Positions 1 to 5,869 of a stretch of DNA of 6,381 nucleotides are shown in pieces. How positions within the stretch are numbered: position 1 is the stretch's first letter; the number at the start of each line of letters is the position of its first letter. This stretch comes from Chitinophagaceae bacterium. GTDB lineage: Bacteria; Bacteroidota; Bacteroidia; Chitinophagales; Chitinophagaceae. The DNA is taken from contig JADGPY010000202.1 in the NCBI GenBank assembly GCA_017882205.1, positions 1 to 6,381 of the forward strand, in the 5' to 3' direction. Made by a program: the position numbers and the translations under genes. Under the pieces are notes generated by a model. It searched no databases and was not told the DNA's origin. It was given only the letters and a program-made list of their open reading frames with translations.

Positions 1-140
1 ATAGGAACATAGGAACATAACCACATAGGCATATAGGAACATAGGAACATATGAACATAGGAAGACACATAGACGTCTATATGTTTTTCTATATCCCTAT
101 ATGCCTATGTGGTTAAATCTATGCCTATGTGGTTAAATCT
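1..140. repeat. 8-base-periodic intergenic repeat forming a long imperfect hairpin
   Basis: Positions 1-64 read as eight consecutive 8-mers that all begin with ATA: ATAGGAAC twice, ATAACCAC, ATAGGCAT, ATAGGAAC twice, ATATGAAC and ATAGGAAG. The right half carries the same motifs inverted: 19-37 is a perfect 19-base reverse complement of 96-114. The centre is the palindrome ATAGACGTCTAT at 69-80, flanked by a partly paired stem (about 57-67 with 82-92). The left arm is 16 bases longer than the right between these paired parts, which equals two 8-mer units. The right end is a perfect 20-bp tandem duplication (101-120 and 121-140). No coding frame is supported. It lies immediately downstream of the minus-strand hydrolase gene, so it may act as a 3' hairpin or terminator, or be a dispersed intergenic repeat; function and family are unknown. 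It may continue beyond the left edge. Confidence 0.85.
101..140. repeat. perfect tandem duplication, 2 x 20 bp
   Basis: Positions 101-120 and 121-140 are identical 20-mers beginning ATGCCTATGTGG and ending TTAAATCT. Each copy contains the ATGCCTATGTGGTT segment that is the reverse complement of 19-32, so either copy could pair with the left arm of the hairpin. The stop codon of the serine hydrolase (TAG on the minus strand, 139-141) uses the last two bases of the second copy. Confidence 0.95.
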
Positions 141-1221
141 AAAACTTTATTTTTTTCCTAAACGCATCATCAGATAAAACCTTCAAATCAAAATCATTCA
201 TCCATCCCTGCAGCTTGTAATTTTCTAAACCAGTGAGGTCGTTGAAAAAATAAGCCATTTCAATTTTAGTCCCGTCTTTCAACGTTGCATAGAGTGCTTT
301 AGTTAGCACAAATATCGTTGAACCGCCTTTCATCCCGGAATGTAATAACCATGTACGATTGGCTGGGTTCTCCATAACTGTTTCCAGTACATCCGCAAGC
401 ACGCCATATGAATTCGCGTCAAAATATTTGCGGTTGTTTAGAATCGTGCATATCTGCACATATTCTTTAGTTGTGGATGCCGGAAGCCTGTCGCTCCATA
501 GTTTTTGCATCTTTATTGTAAGATCCTGCGGGCGGAATTTTTGCTTAAAATTTGGGTCGTGCTTTAATTGTTGATGTATAAAATAGGTAAACTTATCATA
601 TTGCTCTTCCGTGAGTTTACTGATATATTTCAGAATTTCCGATTCCTTAGCATCCTTTGGATTCTGGTAGATAAAAAGAGAAGATACCAGTGGAAAAATT
701 GCGGTATGCTTTGTTACTGCAAAAAGGGGAAGATTTGTTTTCACATTATCAAATCCGAGAGTATCCATGAGGTATTCTGAATTAGCATTGCTGCTAAACA
801 TGATCATCCCACGGGCTATGTCGATCATTTTTACACTATCGTTTTTTATATGTCCGAGATCACGTTCATATTTTAACCAGTGCGGATGAGCATCTCCATC
901 AGTATTTGGGAGGTAGTATTTATCCAGTTCTTTGAGGGATATATATCCATCCTCATTGAATATCTTATTACCTGCCTGCTTTGCAAATTCTACTGCAATA
1001 ATGATTTTTACTGTACTTGCCAGCGGCATCATCTTGTCTTCATTAAGCTTTGCGATCACAAAATCATTTTTCCTTAAATAGAGTGAAGCACGGTTCTTAT
1101 TTTGCAGTATAAAATTCAAAATAGAATCCGCTCCGCTTGTTGGCGATTGACTATATGACTGCAGATTAAAGAAGGCACATAGCAGTATAATAAATCCTTG
1201 TTTTAAAAAATTGGTAGCCAT
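139..1221 (-). CDS. exported serine hydrolase of the class A beta-lactamase/penicillin-recognising fold
   Basis: This 360-residue protein has an N-terminal signal peptide: a hydrophobic core at about residues 8-20 and probable cleavage near SYS-Q (24/25). The only cysteine there (C15) is not in a good lipobox, so a soluble periplasmic protein is likelier than a lipoprotein. The active-site motifs of the fold appear in order: S69-T-V-K72 (SxxK, nucleophile and base), S143-S-N145 (SxN) and K298-G-G-S301 (KTG-like). Spacing is wider than in classical class A enzymes, with about 74 residues between the first two motifs and 155 between the last two. No ExxxN deacylation motif is visible after SxN. 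Family knowledge makes it a serine hydrolase that can form an acyl-enzyme; true beta-lactamase activity is doubtful, and a peptidase or esterase acting in the envelope is an alternative. It starts 22 bases after dcd on the same strand, so co-transcription is likely. The ATG start directly precedes the signal peptide. Confidence 0.85.
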   Translation of the reverse strand: MATNFLKQGFIILLCAFFNLQSYSQSPTSGADSILNFILQNKNRASLYLRKNDFVIAKLNEDKMMPLASTVKIIIAVEFAKQAGNKIFNEDGYISLKELDKYYLPNTDGDAHPHWLKYERDLGHIKNDSVKMIDIARGMIMFSSNANSEYLMDTLGFDNVKTNLPLFAVTKHTAIFPLVSSLFIYQNPKDAKESEILKYISKLTEEQYDKFTYFIHQQLKHDPNFKQKFRPQDLTIKMQKLWSDRLPASTTKEYVQICTILNNRKYFDANSYGVLADVLETVMENPANRTWLLHSGMKGGSTIFVLTKALYATLKDGTKIEMAYFFNDLTGLENYKLQGWMNDFDLKVLSDDAFRKKIKF

Positions 1222-1243
1222 AATGATATTTTGATGGTTAGGT

Positions 1244-1780
1244 TTAAAAATTGTTCTTCCACATCATGCTCTCCACGGGTTTGTTAGGCTGCCCACTGTA
1301 CTTAGCATCCTTCTTTGTATTGTATTTTACTTCCACTTCTCCATCTACAGGGAAATAAATGAGCTGTCCGATGGGCATACCTGTATAAATCCGAACGGGT
1401 ATTTTGCATGATATCTCGAGGGTCCAGTTACCACAAAATCCAACATCGCCTTTTCCTGCAGTAGCATGTATGTCAATCCCAAGGCGACCGGTAGATGATT
1501 TGCCTTCAAGGAAGGGGACGTGGGCATGAGTTTCGGTGTATTCCTGGGTTACGCCGAGATACAGTATCCCGGGGAGTAAAATATAGCCTTCTTCCGGTAT
1601 TTCAAAATGGGTGATCTCATTATGTTTTTTTGCATCAAGCAGCTTATCCTTGTAGGTTGCAAGATATTTTCCAAGATGGACATCATAACTATTACTTCCG
1701 AGGCATTCACGATTAAAAGGTTCGATCTTTATGGTGTTTTTTGCAATTTCTTCAAGAATTCTCTTGTCGGATAAAATCAT
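1244..1780 (-). CDS. dcd: dCTP deaminase
   Basis: This 178-residue protein has the length and full motif set of dCTP deaminase, which converts dCTP to dUTP plus ammonia in the cytoplasm and feeds dUMP to thymidylate synthase. The N-terminus (MILSDKRILE) and the LGSNSYDVHLG segment (28-37) are typical. The core G93-K-S-S-T-G-R99 supplies the Ser and Arg equivalent to E. coli S111 and R115, here S95 and R99. E122 in the TLEIS segment corresponds to the catalytic E138, and all of these keep one constant 16-residue offset. YSGQ (161-164) and the C-terminal PVESMMWKN segment match Bacteroidota Dcd proteins. Whether the enzyme also has dUTPase activity, as in some bifunctional relatives, cannot be decided by eye. 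It is the first gene of a probable two-gene operon with the downstream serine hydrolase and is divergent from the phosphopantetheinyl transferase. No Shine-Dalgarno sequence precedes the ATG. Confidence 0.95.
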   Translation of the reverse strand: MILSDKRILEEIAKNTIKIEPFNRECLGSNSYDVHLGKYLATYKDKLLDAKKHNEITHFEIPEEGYILLPGILYLGVTQEYTETHAHVPFLEGKSSTGRLGIDIHATAGKGDVGFCGNWTLEISCKIPVRIYTGMPIGQLIYFPVDGEVEVKYNTKKDAKYSGQPNKPVESMMWKNNF

Positions 1781-1809
1781 AATAGTTAAAATGGTTTAGT
1801 GATATTTGT

Positions 1810-1835
1810 CAGATAAATCTTATATCTTTTATCTG
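1810..1835. repeat. inverted repeat in the divergent dcd/phosphopantetheinyl transferase intergenic region
   Basis: CAGATAAA at 1810-1817 and TTTATCTG at 1828-1835 are perfect 8-base inverted repeats around a 10-base AT-rich spacer (1818-1827). They lie about midway in the 79 bases separating the two divergent start codons. This could be an operator for a dimeric regulator or a weak hairpin in a 5' leader. The region contains no perfect TAnnTTTG element; the nearest on the plus strand is GATATTTG at 1801-1808, one mismatch away and without a clear partner upstream. Confidence 0.4.
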
Positions 1836-1859
1836 CAATCTAAAATCAAAAATGATACA

Positions 1860-2471
1860 ATGGCTATATTTTATCAACATACTATCAACCCAACTACAAA
1901 ATTAGGAGTTTGGCATATTACGGAAGATGAAAGTTTCTTTTTAGAGCGTGTTACATTACAGCGCGAAATAACGCATCCGCACAAACGGCTTCAACACCTG
2001 GCGGGCAAATATTTGTTGCAACATCTTTTTCCTGATTTTCCTCATCATCTTATACAGATCGCTGATACCAGGAAACCATTTTTACTCAATGAGGAGTATC
2101 ATTTTTCAATTTCACATTGTGGTAACTATGCCGCTGTTATTGTGAGTAAGGATCATCGGGTGGGAATAGATATAGAACTGCTCTCACCAAAAGTGGAAAG
2201 TATTAAGCATAAGTTTTTGAATACAGTGGAGCTTACGTGGTTGAAAAATACCGGGCTGCAGTCTTTAACTACATTATGGTCTGCCAAGGAGGCTGTGTTT
2301 AAATGGTTTGGGGGAGGGGATGTTGATTTCCGTGAACACATCTGCTTTGATCGGATGGGGAGCAAAACGATTAGCGGGAGATTTTTAAAGAATGGTGAAA
2401 TAGAGTTTGAGCTGCATCATGAAAGGATGGAGGATATCATATTGGCGTATTTATATACTGCTTTGGTATGA
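1860..2471 (+). CDS. 4'-phosphopantetheinyl transferase superfamily protein (Sfp/AcpT type)
   Basis: This family transfers the 4'-phosphopantetheine arm from coenzyme A to a serine of acyl or peptidyl carrier proteins, using Mg2+, in the cytoplasm. The signature is complete: VGIDIE at 101-106 gives the metal ligands D104 and E106, and W140-S-A-K143-E144-AVF-K148 matches the WxxKE...K motif, with E144 and K148 equivalent to Sfp E151 and K155. R71-K-P (CoA binding) and SISH at 83-86 are also present. I start it at the ATG at 1860, giving 203 residues. The frame stays open to a TTG at 1806, but those 18 extra residues look non-conserved and read through the inverted repeat at 1810-1835. No carrier protein, fatty-acid or polyketide/peptide synthase gene is adjacent, so its target is unknown; it could be the housekeeping AcpS-type enzyme or one for secondary metabolism. 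Its stop lies 13 bases from that of the convergent DUF2130 gene. Confidence 0.9.
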   Translation: MAIFYQHTINPTTKLGVWHITEDESFFLERVTLQREITHPHKRLQHLAGKYLLQHLFPDFPHHLIQIADTRKPFLLNEEYHFSISHCGNYAAVIVSKDHRVGIDIELLSPKVESIKHKFLNTVELTWLKNTGLQSLTTLWSAKEAVFKWFGGGDVDFREHICFDRMGSKTISGRFLKNGEIEFELHHERMEDIILAYLYTALV

Positions 2472-2484
2472 GAGACGTAGCCTG

Positions 2485-3735
2485 CTAGTGATCGATCACA
2501 TCTTCCCTGTTTTCCAATAAATTCATATCAATAGAATCATTTCCTGAAATACCTTCTATGGATCCTTTTATTTCATTGGAGTTGTAAAGAATTTTCTCAA
2601 GCTGCTTCTTCCGTGAAGCCCATAATTTTTCCATTATATCTTTTTCTTTCTGAATAGATTCATAAATGGATTTAAACCCTTCCCGCATTGCCTTCCACTT
2701 TTCACTAAACTCATTGCTGGTGAGATAATCATAAAGCATATTGATCTTATCTCCTTTATTCTCATGTTTCCTGGCTGAATTAAATATCCTTATCACTCCG
2801 TCACGCAACACACTGGACATAGCTTTCACTTCGGAAAAGCTACAGATCCACACACCATCCTTAAGTCCAAAGCAATCCATGTCTTTCGGCATTACAGAAG
2901 TCACGATAACAGCGATGTCAGCTTTCTGATTTCTCATGTCGTTTTTCAGCTTATCGATCCAATCATTCGAAAAATTCTGCCTTCTCTTGCTTTCATATAT
3001 GATTGTTCCACATTCCTGGCCCATATTATTTCTTACAGTCTGGATACAATCTGCGCCCTTTATTCCTTTGCCTACTTCTGTAATAAGGTCGAAAGGGAAA
3101 GTAAGTTTTAATAATTCTTCCAATGCCAATTCCTGTACCTCTCCCTGTAACTGCATTGATCCCTGTTCGGCTTTGCGCTTCATTTCTTCAGCAAGTTTTT
3201 TCTGAGCATCAAGCTGCTTTTCCATTTCCTTCAGCTTCAGCATGTATTCTGTTTCTTTCAGTTCATTTTTTTGTTGCTCAAACTTTTTTACTTCTTCAGT
3301 AATTTTCTCTCTTTCCTGCTGCAACATCCGCTGAAGGTTTAATTCAAGTTCTGCTTCCCGGTTTTTAATATCCGCTTCTTTTTTTAGAAATTCCAATTCC
3401 TTAACTCTTGCGTCCTTCAGTTTTGCCTCCGTTTCAGTGCTGTGTTTTTCCAATAGTTGAAGCTTGTTTTCGAAATCCGAAGAAATTGATTTTCTCAATG
3501 AAGCTTCAACTTCCTTTCTGAATTTTTCCTTTTCTTTCTGTAAGAGGAGCTGCTGTTCTTTTTCCATGCCGGCAAGTTTATTTTGCCATTCTATCTCTAT
3601 TTTTTCTGTTTCTTCGTCCTTTTGTTTTTTATAAATCATCATCTGTTCACGCAGATCTTTTTTATATTCTTCTGACATAGCTTCTTCCAAAGGAAATTCA
3701 TGGAAGCAGTTAGGGCATTTTATAAGGGTCGCCAT
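2485..3735 (-). CDS. DUF2130 coiled-coil protein with a PD-(D/E)xK nuclease-like core
   Basis: This 416-residue protein has three visible parts. The N-terminus has one CPNC pair (C7, C10) followed by HEFPLEEA, resembling half a zinc ribbon. Residues about 25-195 are a long Glu/Lys/Gln-rich coiled coil without Pro. The C-terminal globular domain (about 200-325) matches DUF2130 in my judgement: a helix with E206/E207, then GIKGAD (D229), IIYESK (E248, K250), and the strand ADIAVIVTS (272-280). The order Glu-helix, D, ExK is that of the PD-(D/E)xK nuclease fold, so DNA cleavage or binding is plausible but not established for this family. The tail (about 330-416) is helical and charged. Length is about normal for the family. 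It lies 29 bases downstream of the DUF6498-like gene on the same strand, likely one transcript, and converges on the phosphopantetheinyl transferase gene. The ATG is well placed immediately before the CPNC segment. Confidence 0.85.
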   Translation of the reverse strand: MATLIKCPNCFHEFPLEEAMSEEYKKDLREQMMIYKKQKDEETEKIEIEWQNKLAGMEKEQQLLLQKEKEKFRKEVEASLRKSISSDFENKLQLLEKHSTETEAKLKDARVKELEFLKKEADIKNREAELELNLQRMLQQEREKITEEVKKFEQQKNELKETEYMLKLKEMEKQLDAQKKLAEEMKRKAEQGSMQLQGEVQELALEELLKLTFPFDLITEVGKGIKGADCIQTVRNNMGQECGTIIYESKRRQNFSNDWIDKLKNDMRNQKADIAVIVTSVMPKDMDCFGLKDGVWICSFSEVKAMSSVLRDGVIRIFNSARKHENKGDKINMLYDYLTSNEFSEKWKAMREGFKSIYESIQKEKDIMEKLWASRKKQLEKILYNSNEIKGSIEGISGNDSIDMNLLENREDVIDH

Positions 3736-3764
3736 GTTTGTATTTTTTGCAAGTTTACGAAAAG

Positions 3765-4373
3765 TTATTTCAGTGCATCACCGGGTGCCAGGTTGGTTAA
3801 TGGCCTATACGATGTGATGAGATACATTACAATGTCGGCAATAGTCTTAAGAACAAGAAAGATAATGGAAGGTTGAACGTGCAGGAAGATAGGTGCCAGG
3901 ATCATCAGGTGCATGGGAATAATGCGCAAATACGGCATAAAGAACATTTGGCTGAAATTCATTCCTATGCTGCGCTGGATTTTCTTATTTTGCAAAAATT
4001 GAAGAAACAGGTTTACGACAAAGCCTGAAATTCCAATAAGCAAAAATTGTTTATCTATAGGTTTGCCATTTGAGATGATAAATACTGCATAAACCAGGTG
4101 AAATACCTGGTAATGAAACAGGAAGAAAAATGCAGAGCATCCTTTAGATTCAAAAAAATATTTCTTAGGCTTATCTGATCCTTGTGGGGGCGATACGAAC
4201 GTGATCAGATCCAGGAAAGTAAAAAGACCAATCAAAACACTTTGAAACCAGTATAACCAAAGAACTGTATTAAATGCAGCAGGGTTTTGCTGGTAGTATA
4301 TAATACACCAGGTATTGATGGCTAGTAGTAGCCATAAGTTTGGGTCATATAGTCTTGATTTTCGGTAATTCAT
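3765..4373 (-). CDS. DUF6498-like polytopic inner-membrane protein
   Basis: Function is unknown. The 202-residue protein is strongly hydrophobic with about six predicted membrane segments (roughly 12-28, 36-60, 79-101, 108-128, 143-165 and 168-188). Its motifs YWFQSVLIGLF (41-51) and FHYQVFHLVY (86-95), the MPYLRIIPMH stretch (146-155) and an Asp in the last helix (D180) resemble DUF6498 proteins as I remember them; the assignment is by eye. The membrane-embedded H87, H92, H155 and D180 could bind metal or substrate, which is inference. I start it at the ATG at 4373. The frame extends to a TTG at 4418, but those 15 residues would be encoded by the tRNA terminator hairpin and look random. A near-match to the -7 element (TATATTTA, one mismatch) lies about 20 bases upstream of the ATG. 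The gene is followed after 29 bases by the DUF2130 gene, probably co-transcribed. Confidence 0.75.
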   Translation of the reverse strand: MNYRKSRLYDPNLWLLLAINTWCIIYYQQNPAAFNTVLWLYWFQSVLIGLFTFLDLITFVSPPQGSDKPKKYFFESKGCSAFFFLFHYQVFHLVYAVFIISNGKPIDKQFLLIGISGFVVNLFLQFLQNKKIQRSIGMNFSQMFFMPYLRIIPMHLMILAPIFLHVQPSIIFLVLKTIADIVMYLITSYRPLTNLAPGDALK

Positions 4374-4404
4374 TGGTAATATATCTTTGTGGTAAATATA
4401 ATAA

Positions 4405-4432
4405 TAGAAAACCTCCAAATAATGGAGGTTTT
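4405..4432 (-). terminator. hairpin terminator downstream of tRNA-Leu
   Basis: On the minus strand a 10-bp perfect stem (arms 4432-4423 and 4417-4408, AAAACCTCCA paired with TGGAGGTTTT) encloses a 5-base loop, beginning just 3 bases after the tRNA 3' end. The second arm ends in TTTT and runs into a T-rich stretch (CTATTATTATATTT). Position and shape fit an intrinsic terminator ending the tRNA transcript before the DUF6498-like gene. Confidence 0.8.
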
Positions 4433-4435
4433 CAG

Positions 4436-4519
4436 TGCGGTAGAGGAGATTCGAACTCCCACACCCTTTCGGGCGCTACCACCTCAAAGTAGTGCGTCTA
4501 CCAATTTCGCCACCACCGC
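4436..4519 (-). tRNA. tRNA-Leu, anticodon GAG
   Basis: The 84-base minus-strand sequence folds as a class II tRNA. The acceptor stem is GCGGTGG with CTACCGC (one G-U pair), and the discriminator is A, as expected for Leu. The D stem is GCG/CGC with GG in the loop. The anticodon stem is CTACT/GGTAG around the loop TTGAGGT, placing GAG at 4485-4483. A long variable arm GCCC-GAAA-GGGT has a GNRA tetraloop, and the T arm is GGGAG-TTCGAAT-CTCCT. GAG reads CUC and CUU codons. The 3' CCA is not encoded: the bases after the discriminator are CTG, so CCA would be added by nucleotidyltransferase. It has its own promoter-like element upstream and a hairpin terminator directly downstream, and sits between the histidine kinase and DUF6498-like genes on the same strand. 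Confidence 0.97.
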
Positions 4520-4529
4520 AAGAGGTTCG

Positions 4530-4537
4530 CAAAATTA
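4530..4537 (-). promoter_or_regulatory. Bacteroidota -7 promoter element of tRNA-Leu
   Basis: On the minus strand TAATTTTG is a perfect match to the Bacteroidota -7 consensus TAnnTTTG. It ends 10 bases before the first base of the tRNA, so a transcript would begin a few bases upstream of the mature 5' end. The -33 element is weak: only TTTA, 21 bases further upstream, is at the expected distance from the -7 box. Confidence 0.6.
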
Positions 4538-4575
4538 ATTCTTTTACAAGTCGCTTTTTAAAATATATTCCCTGG

Positions 4576-5721
4576 TTATTTATTCAGCACAATTCTGAAT
4601 GTTGTTCCTTTCCCTATTTCTGATGATCTTACAAATAATTGTCCTTTGTGATATTGTTCAATGATACGTTTCGATAAGGAAAGCCCCAGTCCCCATCCAC
4701 GTTTCTTTGTTGTAAATCCGGGTTTGAAAACATTTGGGAGGTTTTGTTTGCTGATTCCCTTGCCGCTATCTTTAACATCAACTACTACTTCATTCTGAGC
4801 ATTTCTGATCTTAACCGCAATAGATCCCTTTCCTTCCATCGAATCCAATGCATTTTTCAATAAGTTTTCAATTACCCAATCAAACAATGGAGCTGAGATA
4901 TTTGCCATTACTACTTTGTCCGCGCTCACAATAGAAAAACTAACTTTCTCTGTCGATCTACGCTTTATATAGGTAACCATATTCTCGATCTGCTCAACAA
5001 TATTTTTTTCTTCAAGTTTTGGAGCGCTGCCGATCTTTCCAAAACGGTCACTTATGAGTTTTAACCTGTCTATATCTTTTCCCATTTCTGTACTGATCAA
5101 CGGATTCGTTTCTGAATCCTTAAGCATTTCGATCCAACCCTGGAGAGAAGAGATGGGTGTTCCAAGTTGGTGAGCAGTTTCCTTTGCCATCCCTGCCCAT
5201 ACCTGGTTTTGAGTAGATTTATTTTTTGCGGAGATGGCATACAGGGTAACAAAAATGAATAAGGCTACTATAAATATTTGTACCAAAGGGTAATAACGAA
5301 CCTGTTCCAGCAAGACGGTATTACCATAATAATATTTGTTGAATGTATGTGGAGAGACCTCAATGGTGATTGGTTCGTGTTGATTCTTGAATTGATGGAC
5401 CTTTTTTCTTAAGTAGCCGGAATCAGATTTCATTAAACTTGAATCAAGGTTCAGCACAGCTCCCGATGGATTATCATGCTCATCTGTTTCAATGATGGGG
5501 ATGTCCTTGTTGTTGGAAGTAATGCTGTTGGTAAGATCGAGTGTGGCTGATTCAGTTGTTACCCCTTGTGTTTTGAGAGATTGAACCCATACATTTACTT
5601 TATTTCTTTCCTCTTCCCCAATTTTTTTGGCAAGAAATTTTGAATAAAATACTGTACCGATTACAATAGCAACCGCTACCACCGAAAGTGCTGTCCTCCA
5701 GTTAATCAGTTGTCGGATCAT
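4576..5721 (-). CDS. membrane-bound sensor histidine kinase
   Basis: This 381-residue two-component sensor kinase has membrane segments at about 11-30 and 145-164. They bracket a roughly 114-residue extracytoplasmic region (31-144) with no sensor domain I recognise. No HAMP domain is evident, and the second helix leads almost directly into the dimerisation helix. The H-box AKETAHQLGTP places the phosphorylated histidine at H184. The catalytic domain is complete: N-box ENLLKNALD (285-293, N286 and N290), G1 box DSGKG (318-322), F-box KPGFTTK (333-339) and G2 box GWGLGLSLSK (342-351). The kinase should therefore be active. No response regulator is in the window, so the partner is unknown (orphan kinase, as far as visible). 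The ATG at 5721 directly precedes the first membrane segment. It is divergent from the glycosyltransferase, and the next gene downstream is the separately promoted tRNA. Confidence 0.95.
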   Translation of the reverse strand: MIRQLINWRTALSVVAVAIVIGTVFYSKFLAKKIGEEERNKVNVWVQSLKTQGVTTESATLDLTNSITSNNKDIPIIETDEHDNPSGAVLNLDSSLMKSDSGYLRKKVHQFKNQHEPITIEVSPHTFNKYYYGNTVLLEQVRYYPLVQIFIVALFIFVTLYAISAKNKSTQNQVWAGMAKETAHQLGTPISSLQGWIEMLKDSETNPLISTEMGKDIDRLKLISDRFGKIGSAPKLEEKNIVEQIENMVTYIKRRSTEKVSFSIVSADKVVMANISAPLFDWVIENLLKNALDSMEGKGSIAVKIRNAQNEVVVDVKDSGKGISKQNLPNVFKPGFTTKKRGWGLGLSLSKRIIEQYHKGQLFVRSSEIGKGTTFRIVLNK

Positions 5722-5737
5722 TCAAACGTTTATGCCT

Positions 5738-5745
5738 CAAATATA
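5738..5745 (-). promoter_or_regulatory. Bacteroidota -7 promoter element of the histidine kinase gene
   Basis: On the minus strand TATATTTG perfectly matches TAnnTTTG and ends 16 bases before the ATG at 5721, predicting a very short leader of about 10 bases. No TTTG is found at the usual 19-21 base spacing upstream, so the -33 half is not supported. Confidence 0.55.
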
Positions 5746-5869
5746 AAGCTTGTAAAGGAAGTAAGGTGAATGTTCTAATATTGAGGTTTGTTATAAAATT
5801 AAGGGCAGGATTATTTCTTCTTATTACTTTTAGATAATTTAAGTATACTCATTGATAAAAAATTTGCAA

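Noticed and set aside
1..140. The repeat as a CRISPR array
   Set aside because: The units are contiguous 8-mers and one 20-bp tandem pair, with no spacers of constant length and no cas genes.
359..1077. Three small plus-strand frames (359-574, 568-780, 880-1077)
   Set aside because: They lie antisense within the serine hydrolase gene, are rich in Cys/Phe/Ile as expected of shadow frames, and show no domain.
139..1221. Antibiotic-resistance beta-lactamase call
   Set aside because: The motifs show the fold, but no deacylation glutamate motif is visible and the motif spacing is unlike class A enzymes, so a resistance claim is unsupported.
1345..1527. Minus-strand 60-residue frame
   Set aside because: It is an out-of-frame reading of the strongly supported dcd gene.
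1806..1859. 18-residue N-terminal extension of the phosphopantetheinyl transferase from TTG
   Set aside because: It uses a TTG start, reads through an inverted repeat, and looks non-conserved; the ATG at 1860 gives a family-like N-terminus.
2153..2365. Minus-strand 70-residue frame
   Set aside because: It is antisense to the core motifs of the phosphopantetheinyl transferase gene.
2488..2499. 12-base palindrome GTGATCGATCAC near the convergent stops as a bidirectional terminator or operator
   Set aside because: It codes for the last residues of the DUF2130 protein, has no loop or T-tract, and a 12-base palindrome is expected about once or twice by chance in a window this size.
2741..3205. 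Two plus-strand frames (2741-2929, 2936-3205)
   Set aside because: They are shadows antisense to the DUF2130 gene; the Ser/Leu/Phe-rich composition reflects the complement of coiled-coil codons.
4374..4418. 15-residue N-terminal extension of the DUF6498-like protein from TTG
   Set aside because: It would begin in the loop of the tRNA terminator hairpin and encode a tyrosine-rich random-looking peptide; the ATG at 4373 is better.
5787..5819. TTTG plus TATTTCTT as the glycosyltransferase promoter
   Set aside because: The spacing of 21 is acceptable, but the -7 box has two mismatches, so it is mentioned only as a weak candidate and not listed as a feature.
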